Source: Durusdinium trenchii (taxonomy: Eukaryota > Sar > Dinophyceae > Suessiales > Symbiodiniaceae). From it: 64,000 bases of DNA. The translations under genes were made by a program, and so were the position numbers. This document shows positions 53,540 to 63,817 of this stretch, piece by piece. The notes under the pieces are model-generated. The model saw only the letters and a program-made list of their open reading frames with translations, ran no database searches and had not been told where the DNA came from. The stretch covers positions 802,221 through 866,220 of the forward strand of contig CAXAMN010001447.1 in assembly GCA_963970005.1 (NCBI GenBank). Reading direction: 5' to 3'. Every line of letters starts with the position of its first letter. Position 1 is the first letter of the stretch.

Positions 53540-53742
53540 CTGGCGAGCTTGGAAAGTATCGGGGTGCTAGTTAACATGACACTAGTGGCAAAAATGGAAA
53601 GGCGCGCTAGCTAGCGCTATAAATACATATTAATTCCTAATAATTAGTTTATGTTAATTTTGATGTAACAACGTCAAACCCCGACCAGGATGATCTAATA
53701 TTAGTGATATATTATAACACACAGACATAACAGGTGCGATGC

Positions 53743-53955
53743 CTTCTCAGAAGAAGAGCTAGACTCCTCCGAAGTGCTACTGGACACATGCTTGCGCTTC
53801 TTCTTCTTCGAAGCTTTCTTCTTTCTCGAGTCCTTGTCATCATCGTCTGTGCCAGATTCAGATCCATCTTCGACCCCCTCAAAGAGGGACTCCACCACAT
53901 GGTCAGTGGTCTCTGACACCACATCGCAGTCCCAGACCAGGAACAACCTCATCTC
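53743..53955 (-). CDS. Gene A exon, acidic then Lys/Ser-rich
   Basis: Acceptor GCTTGGCAG|G, then EMRLFLVWDCDVVSETTDHV, an acidic GSESGTDDDDKD, then SRKKKASKKKKRKHVSSST and poly-Ser, GC donor AAG|GCATCG. It is 71 codons, phase 0 at both ends, and is joined in phase by the next exon. Confidence 0.6.
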
Positions 53956-54312
53956 CTGCCAAGCACACTATTTGGGAAATTTGATGTTCCTTGGATGTGA
54001 GACTGATCGTTGACATCGGTATATTTTCTCATAGTTTCTCCCCTGCGCTCACCTAAAGACAATAGTAATAAAGTGTGGTCTTTAAGGTGCAAAAACAAGT
54101 CGCACAAATCCAATTTGATCAGCATTCAAAAGCTGCATATCATGTATTGCGCATGTACTCTCCAATCACTGGAACTAAAACACCAAGTTTGATTGACCTA
54201 TAATATATTATTAATTATATTGTAGGGTTGATGACCCACTCAAAAGTGACTAGTATATATTATATTATTATATTATATATAATACAGTCTTCTCCCAAAC
54301 CGCTCCTCTGAC

Positions 54313-54541
54313 GGGTCGTCAGGGTGCAACCGTGTTTGTGTCTTCCGCAGCTCGGGATCATTGAGCTTCTGTTCGCAAATGCGCTGTGCTATCTCAGCGC
54401 TTTGGTACTTTGCTTCGATCTGTGCTCTAGTCAACCACACCCGTGATCCCTTCTGGGACAGTGTCTTCCTCTCCACCATACGCTGGTAGATCGTGCTCTT
54501 GACCCATCGGCCAGCACAGCTGAACCATTCATCCATGAGTA
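54313..54541 (-). CDS. Gene A exon (DEWFSCAGRWVKSTIYQ...VWLTRAQIEAKY)
   Basis: Acceptor AACTCCAAG|T, then VLMDEWFSCAGRWVKSTIYQ, RMVERKTLSQKGSRVWLTRA, QIEAKYQSAEIAQRICEQKL, NDPELRKTQTRLHPDDP, with a GT donor at CC|GTCAGAG. The W-x-x-S-x-x-Y ... VWLT-x-x-Q-[IL]-x-x-KY pattern recalls a repeated dinoflagellate-specific domain that I know only from hypothetical proteins. Function unknown. Confidence 0.6.
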
Positions 54542-55046
54542 CTTGGAGTTTTTCTCGGCCTTACACATGCATAGTCCAAGGACGGTCAGGCCACGAATGT
54601 TAAATTAAAAGAATTCTTTCGCTGTACTAGTCACATATAGTTCAATCACACGCATGTTCCACATGTGCAATATGTTCCAACAAGTTGCAATATGCCGCTG
54701 CAGCACCTGCGTTTCTGATAGCCTTCGGTGTAAATTTGCCTGGCGGGTGGCAAAAAGAGGTTCATACCATCACTTGCAGCAATATACAAGAGTGCGCATG
54801 AGCGCTGAAATTATTTATGCATGGATTGAACGGACATGGCATGAAGTGTGTAATATTGCGCGATAGTTGGCTGTGTGTTGAGGACATGTTCTGCAAAAGA
54901 TGGGCACATGTATTACATGAACAACCAAAAGCAAATAAGATTGGGCCCAATTTGGCGCTTAGATTACAAATATGATTGTTGTAAGATGATCAAAGGACAA
55001 CAAATCAGTCGAGATGCTCTTCAGGCTCCGAGAAAATCTCATGTAC

Positions 55047-56076
55047 CTGGCATGAGCCAACTTTTGGGCAGGTGACTTTTCTTTCTTTGCTTTTGCCTTC
55101 TCCGTGGTTCCATCATCAGCCTTTGGTGATCCCTTTGGTTCTTGGGGACCACCATCATCATCCTTTTCTGGCTCATCTGGTTGATCTTTCTCTTCGTCTT
55201 CATCTAGGTCATCTTCAGTTTCCTTTGCCTGACTGGCCTCATCCGACTCAACTTCCTCTCCATTGCTCCCCTGAGCGTTTTCATTTTCCTCATCCATCCC
55301 CTCATCGTCTCCAGCTGCGACCGGCGTTGGGAGGTCATCATTGTTTTGCGGCTGCACAGGAGGGCATTCAGAAGGAGTGTGTTGGACCGATGAAGTGGCC
55401 CGCTTCAAATTGTCTGAATGTGATCGCTTGATGGCTTCGGAGTTGGGAATGACTTCTGCTTTGACTGGAGCCTTGACATCAGCTTTCACAGGCGGCTTGG
55501 CACCAGCTTTCACTGCAGTAGCCACCTTGATGGGTACTTTGGAGGTTGTCTCCTGTCCAGCTCCAGCATCGTCTGGCCGCATAGCATCAGTTCCTTCTCC
55601 ATCCTGACCATCAGGAGGGATGATCCCATTCGCATTGTTTGCGTTGCCACCTGCACCAGCACCACTGGACTCACCAGGAGATGCAGCTGCCCCCTTGACA
55701 GCTTTCTTGGCGTGCTTCTTGGATTTCTTTTGTTTCCTCAGGCGGTGTTTCTTCTTTGGTTTGCCCTCCAACTTTCTGGTCACAGGAGCCATAGCATCAC
55801 GCGACCCGCCTTCACCTGAAGCTGTCGCGGACGTTGTTGTTGGGGATGGCAATGTCTGCTTTGGATCCGATGGGTGGTTGAGCGGCATGGTAGTCCGACG
55901 CCGGATCTTCTCTGGTGGCGTGGTCAAGACTGGCACACCATCTACACGGACTGGTCCAAGCGGTGATTGATGCTGGATGTTCAACTCCATTTGGCGCGCT
56001 TCAGCGCAACCCCTTCGAGCATTCTCACGGGCCTCCTCATCGGTGGCTGCAACGGTGGTTGCTGTACTTAGTCCTC
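55047..56076 (-). CDS. Gene A large exon, low-complexity nuclear-type protein
   Basis: Acceptor CTTGCGCAG|G at 56077 and donor GCCAG|GTACAT at 55046. About 343 codons. The N-terminal part reads TDEEARENARRGCAEARQME; then a basic stretch KKKHRLRKQKKSKKHAKKAV; then Ala/Gly-rich linkers; a run of KAPVKAEV-like repeats (VKADVKAPVKAE); a long acidic part (DEENENAQGSNGEEVESDEA); ending in KKEKSPAQKLAHA. No globular domain is seen. It enters in phase 1 and leaves in phase 2. Likely an intrinsically disordered nuclear or chromatin-associated protein; the function is not known. Confidence 0.65.
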
Positions 56077-56720
56077 CTGCGCAAGTCAAGTAGCTGAGTC
56101 ATATCTGTGCGCATATTGTATAATATATATTTTATAAATTTTATATGGTACTGTACAATTTATAATAGTGTTTCATACGGCATCGAGCTGGCAACATGAT
56201 TTCTTGTATATAAAATCATCAATGGTAAATTGCGCACTGTGGTCCTCACCGCCACCGTCGTTCGATATCAAATGTGGTGTCTAGTAAAGTATTACACACA
56301 TTACTAACTTAATTAGTTTATAATATTATTAAAAAACACTTTATGATCTGTCACGATTGAAGTGAAGTTATTTGGGTCCAGGCAGCTGGAAGGGAGTCCA
56401 ATGTGAACTGCAACCTACTTTTATATTGCATGCATGCATACATGCAGAAACTCTGCACAAGGTGCTAAGATTAAGAATGACCAGGAACAAGTCCATGCAA
56501 CACACCCCAAGTACCAAGTACCCGGTAAGTACCCCGCATCTCCTGCTGATGGTGGAGATCGAAGTTCAGGGATCTTCGCACACGCAGCCCGGTCGGCCAA
56601 CCTCGAGAAGAATAAAACGCACCAGGCCAATAATGGTCACCAGACATCACACACATCCAGAACCCAGTACAATACACATGGATCGATACATTGTTCATAA
56701 GGCATGGACAGTACTGAAAC

Positions 56721-56845
56721 CCACGGGAAAAGGTCGTGATGTTCTGTGTCGATTTCATAGCCAAGTCTTCGCTGGACTATTGCAAGTGCAACCTCCAGGT
56801 CAGCACGCCTGCGGGCCCGTTCCGCAGCACGCTGCAAAGCTGCAT
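56721..56845 (-). CDS. Gene A exon, coiled coil
   Basis: Acceptor TCAGCTGCAG|A, then AALQRAAERARRRADLEVAL, AIVQRRLGYEIDTEHHDLFP, W, donor TGG|GTTTCA. It is an alpha-helical, Arg/Ala-rich coil that enters in phase 1 and leaves in phase 0. Confidence 0.5.
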
Positions 56846-56949
56846 CTGCAGCTGACACCATCAGGCCTAGCTAGGCATATAGGCTGCCACCTGTTCCCCA
56901 AATGCCTCTCAGATCCACCAGCACGTGCACATGGTCTGTCATGGTCATA

Positions 56950-57100
56950 AACTTGGTTCACGCCGTTCACGCTGTGATTTTTTCAGAAAATTGTTGTTTT
57001 TTGGGGGGGGAGTTTCACGGCGCGTTCACGGCTATAAATGGTCGTTCACGGCTAAAAATGGTGATTTCACGGTGGTTCACGGTGTTTCACGGTGGGGATT
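56950..57100 (+). repeat. Cluster of TTCACGG boxes
   Basis: Eight copies of TTCACG(G/C) lie within about 140 bases, several as GGTTCACGG or GTTTCACGG, around TATAAATGG and an eight-G run. No coding content. It could be a degenerate minisatellite or a protein-binding array inside the intron. Confidence 0.7.
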
Positions 57101-57611
57101 TTTCTGGAGGTCCAAATGGTCATTTTGTTTGTTTTTTGATCTATAGACTCCGTGTGACTACTTATCTGACTCCATGTCATGACATATCATGAAATGGTTT
57201 AAACGTCCACAAGATATCCAAAGCTCTTCTTTTTTTTGAGAACACCATTTCATGTCCAGTGTCCAAAGAGGTGCATGCCCATGCTGTCTAGCTCAGGCAT
57301 GCCTCTGTGTTGCAATAATTGTGCATGCACGCACAAACACGAATTGGCAGCTAGACTTGAGGCAATTGGTAAACAGGACACTATTATAAGTTAGACTGTG
57401 AGCCGCTTAATCACGAGGTCTACTAGACTCGAATGTTAATAGGGTCCTTTCCGTGCACACATCTACCAGGTGTCAAACAAGCTATCGATCAATCCTCAAA
57501 GTTGCAAATCCTTCCAACGCCTCAGTTGAATCTAGTGCACATAAAGCACATTATACTACTACCGTAGATCGTTTGACCTATCAGCTGGCCAACTCACCTG
57601 TGTGATCTTGA

Positions 57612-57725
57612 TCACAAGGCCTCTAGGCCATGCCGGAGCAAGGGAACATATAGCCCCTCCTCTACCCGTCGGCACACGTCATCACCGATGCTCCCCATCC
57701 GGGCATGGAGCCACTTGTATGGCCC
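57612..57725 (-). CDS. Gene A-region exon (GPYKWLHARMGSIGDDVCRR...), possible terminal exon
   Basis: Acceptor ACCGCTTGCAG|G, then GPYKWLHARMGSIGDDVCRR, VEEGLYVPLLRHGLEAL, stop TGA at 57612-57614. Phase 0 entry matches the donor at 57860. A strong GTGAGT donor lies just after the stop, so a slightly different splice could continue the protein. Confidence 0.5.
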   Translation of the reverse strand, partial: GPYKWLHARMGSIGDDVCRRVEEGLYVPLLRHGLEAL

Positions 57726-57859
57726 CTGCAAGCGGTTGTAAACGAGATAAACCATATGTCCCATCCATGAACATGTGCATCATGACCATGTAAACTGTGG
57801 AATAGCTTAAAATGTGTGTATGCATCATGCAGGCATCCATGAGACATGAAATCACATAC

Positions 57860-58021
57860 ATTTCCAAACGATCCAAGTCTGGACCATATCTCCCAAACCT
57901 CGTGGCATGAGTCTGATGGAGTTGGGATGAACTTCTTCGAGAGGGAGCCCGGCCGACCCTTACATCGCACGGTTGTTGTAAAAGCTTCGACTAGAACATC
58001 AAAGCCGCTGATATCAAATTC
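57860..58021 (-). CDS. Gene A-region exon (EFDISGFDVLVEAFTTTV...)
   Basis: Acceptor TGTGAGCAG|G and strong donor AAT|GTATGT enclose exactly 54 codons, phase 0 at both ends: EFDISGFDVLVEAFTTTVRC, KGRPGSLSKKFIPTPSDSCH, EVWEIWSRLGSFGN. The next exon joins in frame. A folded, mixed-composition segment, not recognised. Confidence 0.6.
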
Positions 58022-58055
58022 CTGCTCACACATTCAAATGACTTGCACGTGACAT

Positions 58056-58176
58056 TGCGTTTGCTCCCTCTAAAACGGGTCGCCAAGTGTCTGCAAACTC
58101 CAGATGCTTATCTGCAAGGAACTTGGCAAATCGACGTGGATATGCCGCTGACCGCTTCAAGCCATGTGAGCCCGTC
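58056..58176 (-). CDS. Gene A-region exon (TGSHGLKRSAAYPRRFAKFL...)
   Basis: Acceptor AACGTGCAAG|G, then TGSHGLKRSAAYPRRFAKFL, ADKHLEFADTW, continuing open to about 58,040. It resembles an RS-x-x-YP-x-x-F motif I recall from Symbiodinium hypothetical proteins. The donor is not fixed. Confidence 0.45.
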
Positions 58177-58451
58177 CTTGCACGTTCGAGAAGTGATTCA
58201 TATCTAGTCTACAAATAGCATGACTGGCCCACTAGCGTTGAATCAGCGCATGGCTCAATCCGTCATGATACGTTAGTCCAATTCCAAACCAGCGCAATTC
58301 TCAGACGATGTAAAAACATCGCTCAAGAAGCAACGAACACTATCCCAAACTGGCATGCCAGGAGTGTGACATGGCTCTAAGCCACTGGTCATATGTTATA
58401 TAACTATCGAACACACACAAATATCAAATAGTCAAATATTCTGATGGCGAG

Positions 58452-58592
58452 CTACACTTGTTTCTTTCCACTAGTCTTGCTGATGGTTTTACGCACCGTT
58501 TCGAACTTCTTGTTCTTCTTGTTGTTGTCGATGCGACGTTTGTCACGGGCAGAAAGCTTCCGCTTGAAGTCCATGATGTATGGCCTGAGCCG
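58452..58592 (-). CDS. Candidate terminal exon of an upstream gene, Lys/Arg-rich
   Basis: Acceptor ATGCTTACAG|C, then RLRPYIMDFKRKLSARDKRR, IDNNKKNKKFETVRKTISKT, SGKKQV and stop TAG at 58452-58454; exactly 46 codons plus stop. A GT donor also exists at AACG|GTGCGT, so it might instead be internal and continue into the exon at 58,176. Confidence 0.5.
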   Translation of the reverse strand, partial: RLRPYIMDFKRKLSARDKRRIDNNKKNKKFETVRKTISKTSGKKQV

Positions 58593-60246
58593 CTGTAAGC
58601 ATGCGCAGGGTTGAAGCCTTTGTTTGCCAACTATGTCATCACGTCAGTACTTGTTGAGGCTGGAGCAATGTTCCGAAGAGCACGGTTGGCTTGGTGTTGG
58701 GATGTCCAAAAGCCCCCATAGGACTTGGCATGCACAAACCACACTTGAGTTCAATAAATATGCAAAAACAAAAGTAGCAAGTTTGCTGTTGCGCATGCAT
58801 GTGTACTACACAGCCACTGGGGGTAAGACAAGCGGACCTTGCCCCAGAAGAGGGGGGCCAGTACAGTTGCCATATGCACCATGTAAGGGAAAGAAGGCAT
58901 CACACTTGAGGATGGCTGCTCTGCCAGAAAAAATGCATCTCTGGCTATGGCGATCAGCCCCAGTAAGACAAATCGGGCTGTGATCCTTAGCAATATGGAG
59001 CCATTCATATGCAGAGTCACACTTTCGACCAAATGTATATTATATATATATATTACGTAAAAAGGTACGATGCATATTCTAGATCATTAAATTCTTAAAG
59101 TCCCAGTCTCGCAGTTGCGTCCGCCACATACTGAAGCCGATGGTTGCCAAAAATACGGCTCTTTTTCCGACCATGAGTTGCACTGTTTATCCACACCCAC
59201 GAGTTGCAAGGTGGCCCCCCGACCAGAAGCCCACGCTTCTTCAAGCGCAGAACCATCTGCACGATGTTCCTGAATCCGTTCCTGAGCCAGTTGGCATGGT
59301 CAAAAGATCAGGTAGTATACATGAGGTATAACACAGGCACAAAATGAATTACAATATTATCAACAATAACCATTGCATCAATGCATGCATGCACGAATGC
59401 AATCCGCTATTGAACTATTCACTGGAAGATGGGACAGCTTGCTTGGGTGTGCATTAATTGAGCGACCTGTGACGGAATAGGCATGATACACATGTGCTGC
59501 TCAGATATCTTATCAATGTCATACACCATGATGTTTAGGCCTGATGCACTGTACGCTGATCAGAGTGAACATGTATTTGCAATTTGCTTTGCTCCAGCTG
59601 AGTTTTGCTCGGGTGCAGGATGTTACCTTCTTCTCCATGGTGAAGCAGATCAAAGCATCCCCTCAATGGGCTGGGAGGATGATGACGGGCTGGGTGCTAC
59701 TTGCAGAACCAGGGAACTGGTCGAGTGCTTCATCAATAAAGATCGATTCACTGAATCTGCACTGGGCATTAATCAATCAAAAAATCAAGAGCACATTTCT
59801 TACATAGTTTTCAGACTGCACTGTATGCTATGTAAATCGATCATTTTAGATGTCGCTCTCTCAGCCAGTGATCTAACCTTTTCTGGGCCCCCAGCACGTG
59901 TTGGCCTTCCTCTCCTGAGTGGTGTCCAACTTGAAATTTGTACTATTTCACGATCAACACGACCAGTACAGCAAGGGGAGCTCCGGAGCACAGCATAGTG
60001 AATTGGAACATTTAGGACAAGACTGGTGTGTTTATGCCAAATGAGTTGCACTGTTTGTCTATGTGATCGTTTGGTGGAATGCTAAATTCGAGCTAGAACA
60101 GACCCAACATAATATTTATGACAATTACAAGATTACAATCACCGATAAAATTGTCCAAGCTACAATTCAATGTTTTCTAGGTACTTCTGAAAGAACATAC
60201 CTGACGTAATGGCATGATCCACGCCACGTCAACCCGCACTCACTGA

Positions 60247-60297
60247 GGGTGTGCCTTTCTTGGCCACCCAGCGGCTTGTGTGGCCAGGTTCCACCTG
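60247..60297 (-). CDS. Possible short exon (VEPGHTSRWVAKKGTPS)
   Basis: Acceptor GCGCTTTCAG|G and strong donor TCA|GTGAGT enclose 17 codons in an open frame. Too short to be sure. Neighbouring candidates at 60,435-60,500 (acceptor CTTGGCAG|G, donor CCCAAG|GTTGGC) and at about 60,665-60,770 have ambiguous frames. Confidence 0.35.
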
Positions 60298-61015
60298 AAA
60301 GCGCCGGAATATCGTATATGGTTTTACCATGTTTTACCGTTCCCTATGTAATCTGATGGAATTCCTGTTCTTTTCGATTTGTAGCTTGTTGTACAACTCA
60401 AAAATAACAACCGTTCCTGCCAACCTTGGGCCCCGGCGCAGATCCACAACCTCCATAGGTGGTCCATGTAAGTGTGCTGCCTTTTTTCCGGACCTGCCAA
60501 GGAGCACTCACCATGGTCTCTGGATGTGTGATGACGGCGAATGGCAGTGTTCTTGGAGGACATACGGTCACAGCACAGGGCCAATTGCAACGCTTGTAAA
60601 ACAAAATAAATTAACGTATGAATTCAGGGTGGAAACTGCACATGCATGGATGCATGGTTACATGTCCGTCATCAGTCCAAGCATGTGTTGTGCCTGCAGT
60701 GTTGGCGCACCAACTTGTTGCCTTTTGTTGATGACTTCAACTCTGTCCTGTATCCCTTCGGACATTGCAACTTGGAAGGATGATGTATTGGAACGCGATG
60801 TGCACAACCTCATTTGTGGACATTCATGGCGACACACTTGCTTTCCATGCAAGGGATCCATACATCAAGAATGACATCGGTCAATGCTAGCCTAGCTATT
60901 AAAAAATTATTAGCCAAGTTGTAATGATGGAAGGCAGCTAACAACCCAAAAACATTTGACCCAGTAATGCCCAGTAACTAGCTTTTTTTCAGTACTATGC
61001 TTGGTGCACTGGTAC

Positions 61016-61093
61016 TTGGCTCCCTGCACAACTCCAATCGACGACATCGACGATGATTTGTTTGATCCAGTGGGTGGCTGGATCGTGAAACAC
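61016..61093 (-). CDS. Gene C exon (CFTIQPPTGSNKSSSMSS...)
   Basis: Acceptor GTTGCCAAG|G, then CFTIQPPTGSNKSSSMSSIG, VVQGAK, with a possible GT donor at CCAA|GTACCA. The phase-2 entry matches the donor at 61313. Ser-rich. Confidence 0.4.
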
Positions 61094-61312
61094 CTTGGCA
61101 ACATAGATGAAGTTCACGTGTTCAAAAACACAGTTTTGGTCAGGGTCATCGAATATATTAGTTCAACCAGGTCATTCTTATTTTATGCAATGCTTTGTCT
61201 ACAATATATTAGGCCAGCCCACACACACTCTCACTTTTGCTGGCTCATTCTTCAACGGAACAAACAACTGGAAACCAGGGACTCCAACAATTGACAACAA
61301 CACAAATGAGGC

Positions 61313-61398
61313 CTGTGCATGGCATCATTGACATGTTCTGGGATGACCATGAGCTCATCATCCTCAGCAATGGCCTTCAAGCCTTTCAACTTCTCCTC
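61313..61398 (-). CDS. Gene C exon (EEKLKGLKAIAEDDELMVIP...)
   Basis: Acceptor CTGGCCCCAG|G, then EEKLKGLKAIAEDDELMVIP, EHVNDAMH, GC donor CACAG|GCCTCA. It enters in phase 0, matching the previous exon, and leaves in phase 2. Confidence 0.55.
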
Positions 61399-61509
61399 CT
61401 GGGGCCAGGGTTTGGTGAAACAGGAAATAAAATATTGCGATTCCATGTGTTTTTTCAGGCATGCATGGACTAGGTCGAGTAGAGTGTAGGCACACTTTAC
61501 AGTTGGCAC

Positions 61510-62151
61510 CCGTGAGCAACTGAACTCCTTGATAGCTTGCTTTTGGGCTTTCTTCTGGGCTTCCTTCGTCTCAGCATCCACAACAGGTTTAGAAGCCGTT
61601 CCTGCATCACCGGAAGGATCATTTTTTTTACCTGATTCTTCACCATCCTTTCTATCCTGGTCATCACCATCTTTGGAGACCTCTGCTGCACCAGGATCAT
61701 CGGTTTCCTTCACAACCTTCCTCCGCTTCGATGAGGCAGGACTTCGCAGTTGTCCAAATTTGGACTTGGTGGTAGTCCGTCGCAGCTTCTTTTTGGTTGG
61801 TGATTCACCCGCACCTTGTCCTGATTCCTTTGCGCCCTCAGGCACTGGTACATTCTCTTCAGGTTTCTCGGGAACATCACTGGGCCGATCTGCTGGCTTT
61901 GGTTCTTCTTCACTTTTGCGTTTTTTTTGTTCTTCCTTTGGATCTTCTTTGGGTTTTGGATCGACCTCTTTCTCTTTCTTTTTCCTGCCCTGACCACGTC
62001 CTCGGCCCCTGCCCCTGCCTCTGCCTCTGCCCCGTTTCTCGGCCTTGGCATCTGCGCCCTCCTCCTGTTCCAAAGCTTCACGAAGCTCCTTGTCAGGATC
62101 CTCCGCAGCTGCGGTTGCCTCTTTCGCCATTTGCCGGATTGCTGCTTGTGC
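61510..62151 (-). CDS. Gene C exon with RG-rich tract, nuclear/RNA-binding type
   Basis: Acceptor GCTTGTGAG|G at 62152; donor CACGG|GTGCCA at 61509; 214 codons, phase 0 at both ends. It starts AQAAIRQMAKEATAAAEDPD. It has an RG tract of eight RG repeats (KRGRGRGRG...), then KKKEKEVDPKPKEDPKEEQK, a Pro/Glu-rich part, a basic SPTKKKLRRTTTKSKFGQLR, an acidic part and KEAQKKAQKQAIKEFSCSR. RG/RGG tracts bind RNA and are methylated by arginine methyltransferases. No globular domain; probably a disordered nuclear protein. Confidence 0.65.
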
Positions 62152-62407
62152 CTCACAAGCCGGGTGGAATGAGGCAGTGGGAACACGGTGGCGGAAAGCG
62201 AGATTGTCTCTTTGGTCTTGGCAAATATATATTATAAATACTCAACTTGAATTGTGTAATATTAATATTCAATAGTAATTAATATTTCCAATCATGAGAC
62301 CGCAAGTGTTTAGTCACGCATGTGCTGTCGAATGAATGTCGAATGATCATTGGAATATTTGTACGAAGGCCAGAATTATGTATTGGACAACGAACTCAGT
62401 CCCAAGC

Positions 62408-62530
62408 CTTCACCATTTCTGCTTGGTGTTGTTCGTCAGTACCGCCTGCATCCAGCAGCTCCAGCTGCTTAGTTGCTTGGTCTACCAAGCTTTGAGGAAT
62501 GTCGACTGGCTCCACCAAAGGCTTCCGGTC
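62408..62530 (-). CDS. Gene C exon (DRKPLVEPVDIPQSLVDQAT...)
   Basis: Acceptor ACGATGCAG|G and GC donor AAG|GCTTGG enclose exactly 41 codons: DRKPLVEPVDIPQSLVDQAT, KQLELLDAGGTDEQHQAEMV, K. Phase 0 at both ends. Confidence 0.6.
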
Positions 62531-62702
62531 CTGCATCGTATACATGCATGGGGGGCTCAACATTGTAGCCAAAAAGGTGAACTGATCGAGTTAAATATTA
62601 TTGATCGATCAAGTCAAGTGAAGACACATAATATTATGACCGTTGACCTGTTGGCAGGTATTGGAGCATTCGATGAAGGAACCACACCGAAAAGAGTAAG
62701 TC

Positions 62703-63170
62703 CTTGTAAACACCCTTTTTCTCATCATCAGAGTCTTGTATGCTTTCAACCTCCTTCTCTGTTTGGGCCACCTCCAAACCTTTCTCCAAGAGAAATGGGT
62801 GGACTTCTCCGTTTTCATCATAGATCGCTGTGGCCAAGGTATTGTCAGCAGGCCTAGCAGATCCAGCAGATCCAGTGTCATGAGGCGGAAGTGGGATCTG
62901 TGGTGTCTGCTTTTTTGGGGACAATACGCACTCATCATCAGATTCGATGACATAGGTGACATCCTCATGGTTTTCAATGGGTTCCACACACTCATCGGAC
63001 GCACGTTCTTCTTCTTCAGCCGACTCTTCTTCAAGATCTGTACTAGAACCAGTGGATGCAACCACCTGCAAAGCTGCTGGGCTGTTGAGGTCTCGCATCG
63101 TTCCGATAGGAGAAAGCTGTGATTCCACTTGAGTGTCTGCATTGTCCATGCTGATGGCTTTCTGTGCCTC
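62703..63170 (-). CDS. Gene C exon, acidic
   Basis: Acceptor GATGCCAG|G; 156 codons in phase 0: EAQKAISMDNADTQVESQLS, a Glu/Asp-rich middle (DLEEESAEEEERASDECVEP), ESDDECVLSPKKQTPQIPLP and DSDDEKKGVYK. A GA donor (TACAAG|GACTTA) keeps the phase with the next exon; a GT donor 14 bases further is the alternative. The SD-acidic stretches are possible casein-kinase-2 sites. Confidence 0.6.
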
Positions 63171-63328
63171 CTGGCATCAACGGATGTTATCATGATGTGA
63201 TATGTTACGAGCATGCCAAATATAAATTGAGTGAAAACGTGTTCACTGGCTCATAGCATCATGATGAGGACACCCATGTATGAGGATGTTGTTTATATTT
63301 TGCATGTTTTCACCACAAATATCCCCAC

Positions 63329-63437
63329 CTTCTCTTGCCTCAGCCGGGATGCACCACGGCCACGTGTTGGCGTTTTTCGACCATCAGGCGCCAGCATTCC
63401 GTGCTCCTGTTCAGCTGAGCAGAGGGGGCTGTTGGAG
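63329..63437 (-). CDS. Gene C exon (SNSPLCSAEQEHGMLAPDGR...)
   Basis: Acceptor CACCCCTGCAG|C and donor AAG|GTGGGG; SNSPLCSAEQEHGMLAPDGR, KTPTRGRGASRLRQEK. It leaves in phase 0 and joins the acidic exon in frame. GRKTPTRGRGA resembles an AT-hook-like basic core. Confidence 0.5.
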
Positions 63438-63747
63438 CTGCAGGGGTGGGAAGTGCAGATGTTACACCGCCGGTGCACAATGTAGTTTCAATTTCAATCA
63501 CATATTCTCCCCGAGGTATTAAACATGTAGAACACGTTCAATGACCCAGAACATACCACCCCAGCAGTAAATACGAATTGATCGATTGGTTGATCTGATT
63601 GATGGCCATGGGTCAATAGTTTTGCAGAAGATCACAGTGCTGGACTGAAAAGATCGATGCATGTGTATAATATATGGATTGTGCAGTATGATCGACATCA
63701 ATCAATCAACTGATGCGTATCCCAAAGGTGTGTGACGACTTGCATAC

Positions 63748-63817
63748 TTGCGATAATCAGTCCATCAGCTTCGAACGTATCACGCCCTTGATGGTCGCCA
63801 TCTTGGTGTGACCCTTC
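63748..63817 (-). CDS. Possible exon at the right edge
   Basis: A pyrimidine-rich acceptor (TTCTTTTGTTCGCCAG|G) and donor GCAA|GTATGC enclose EGSHQDGDHQGRDTFEADGL, IIA. It leaves in phase 1, which does not match the next exon (entry phase 2), so a small exon is missing or this call is wrong. Confidence 0.3.
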
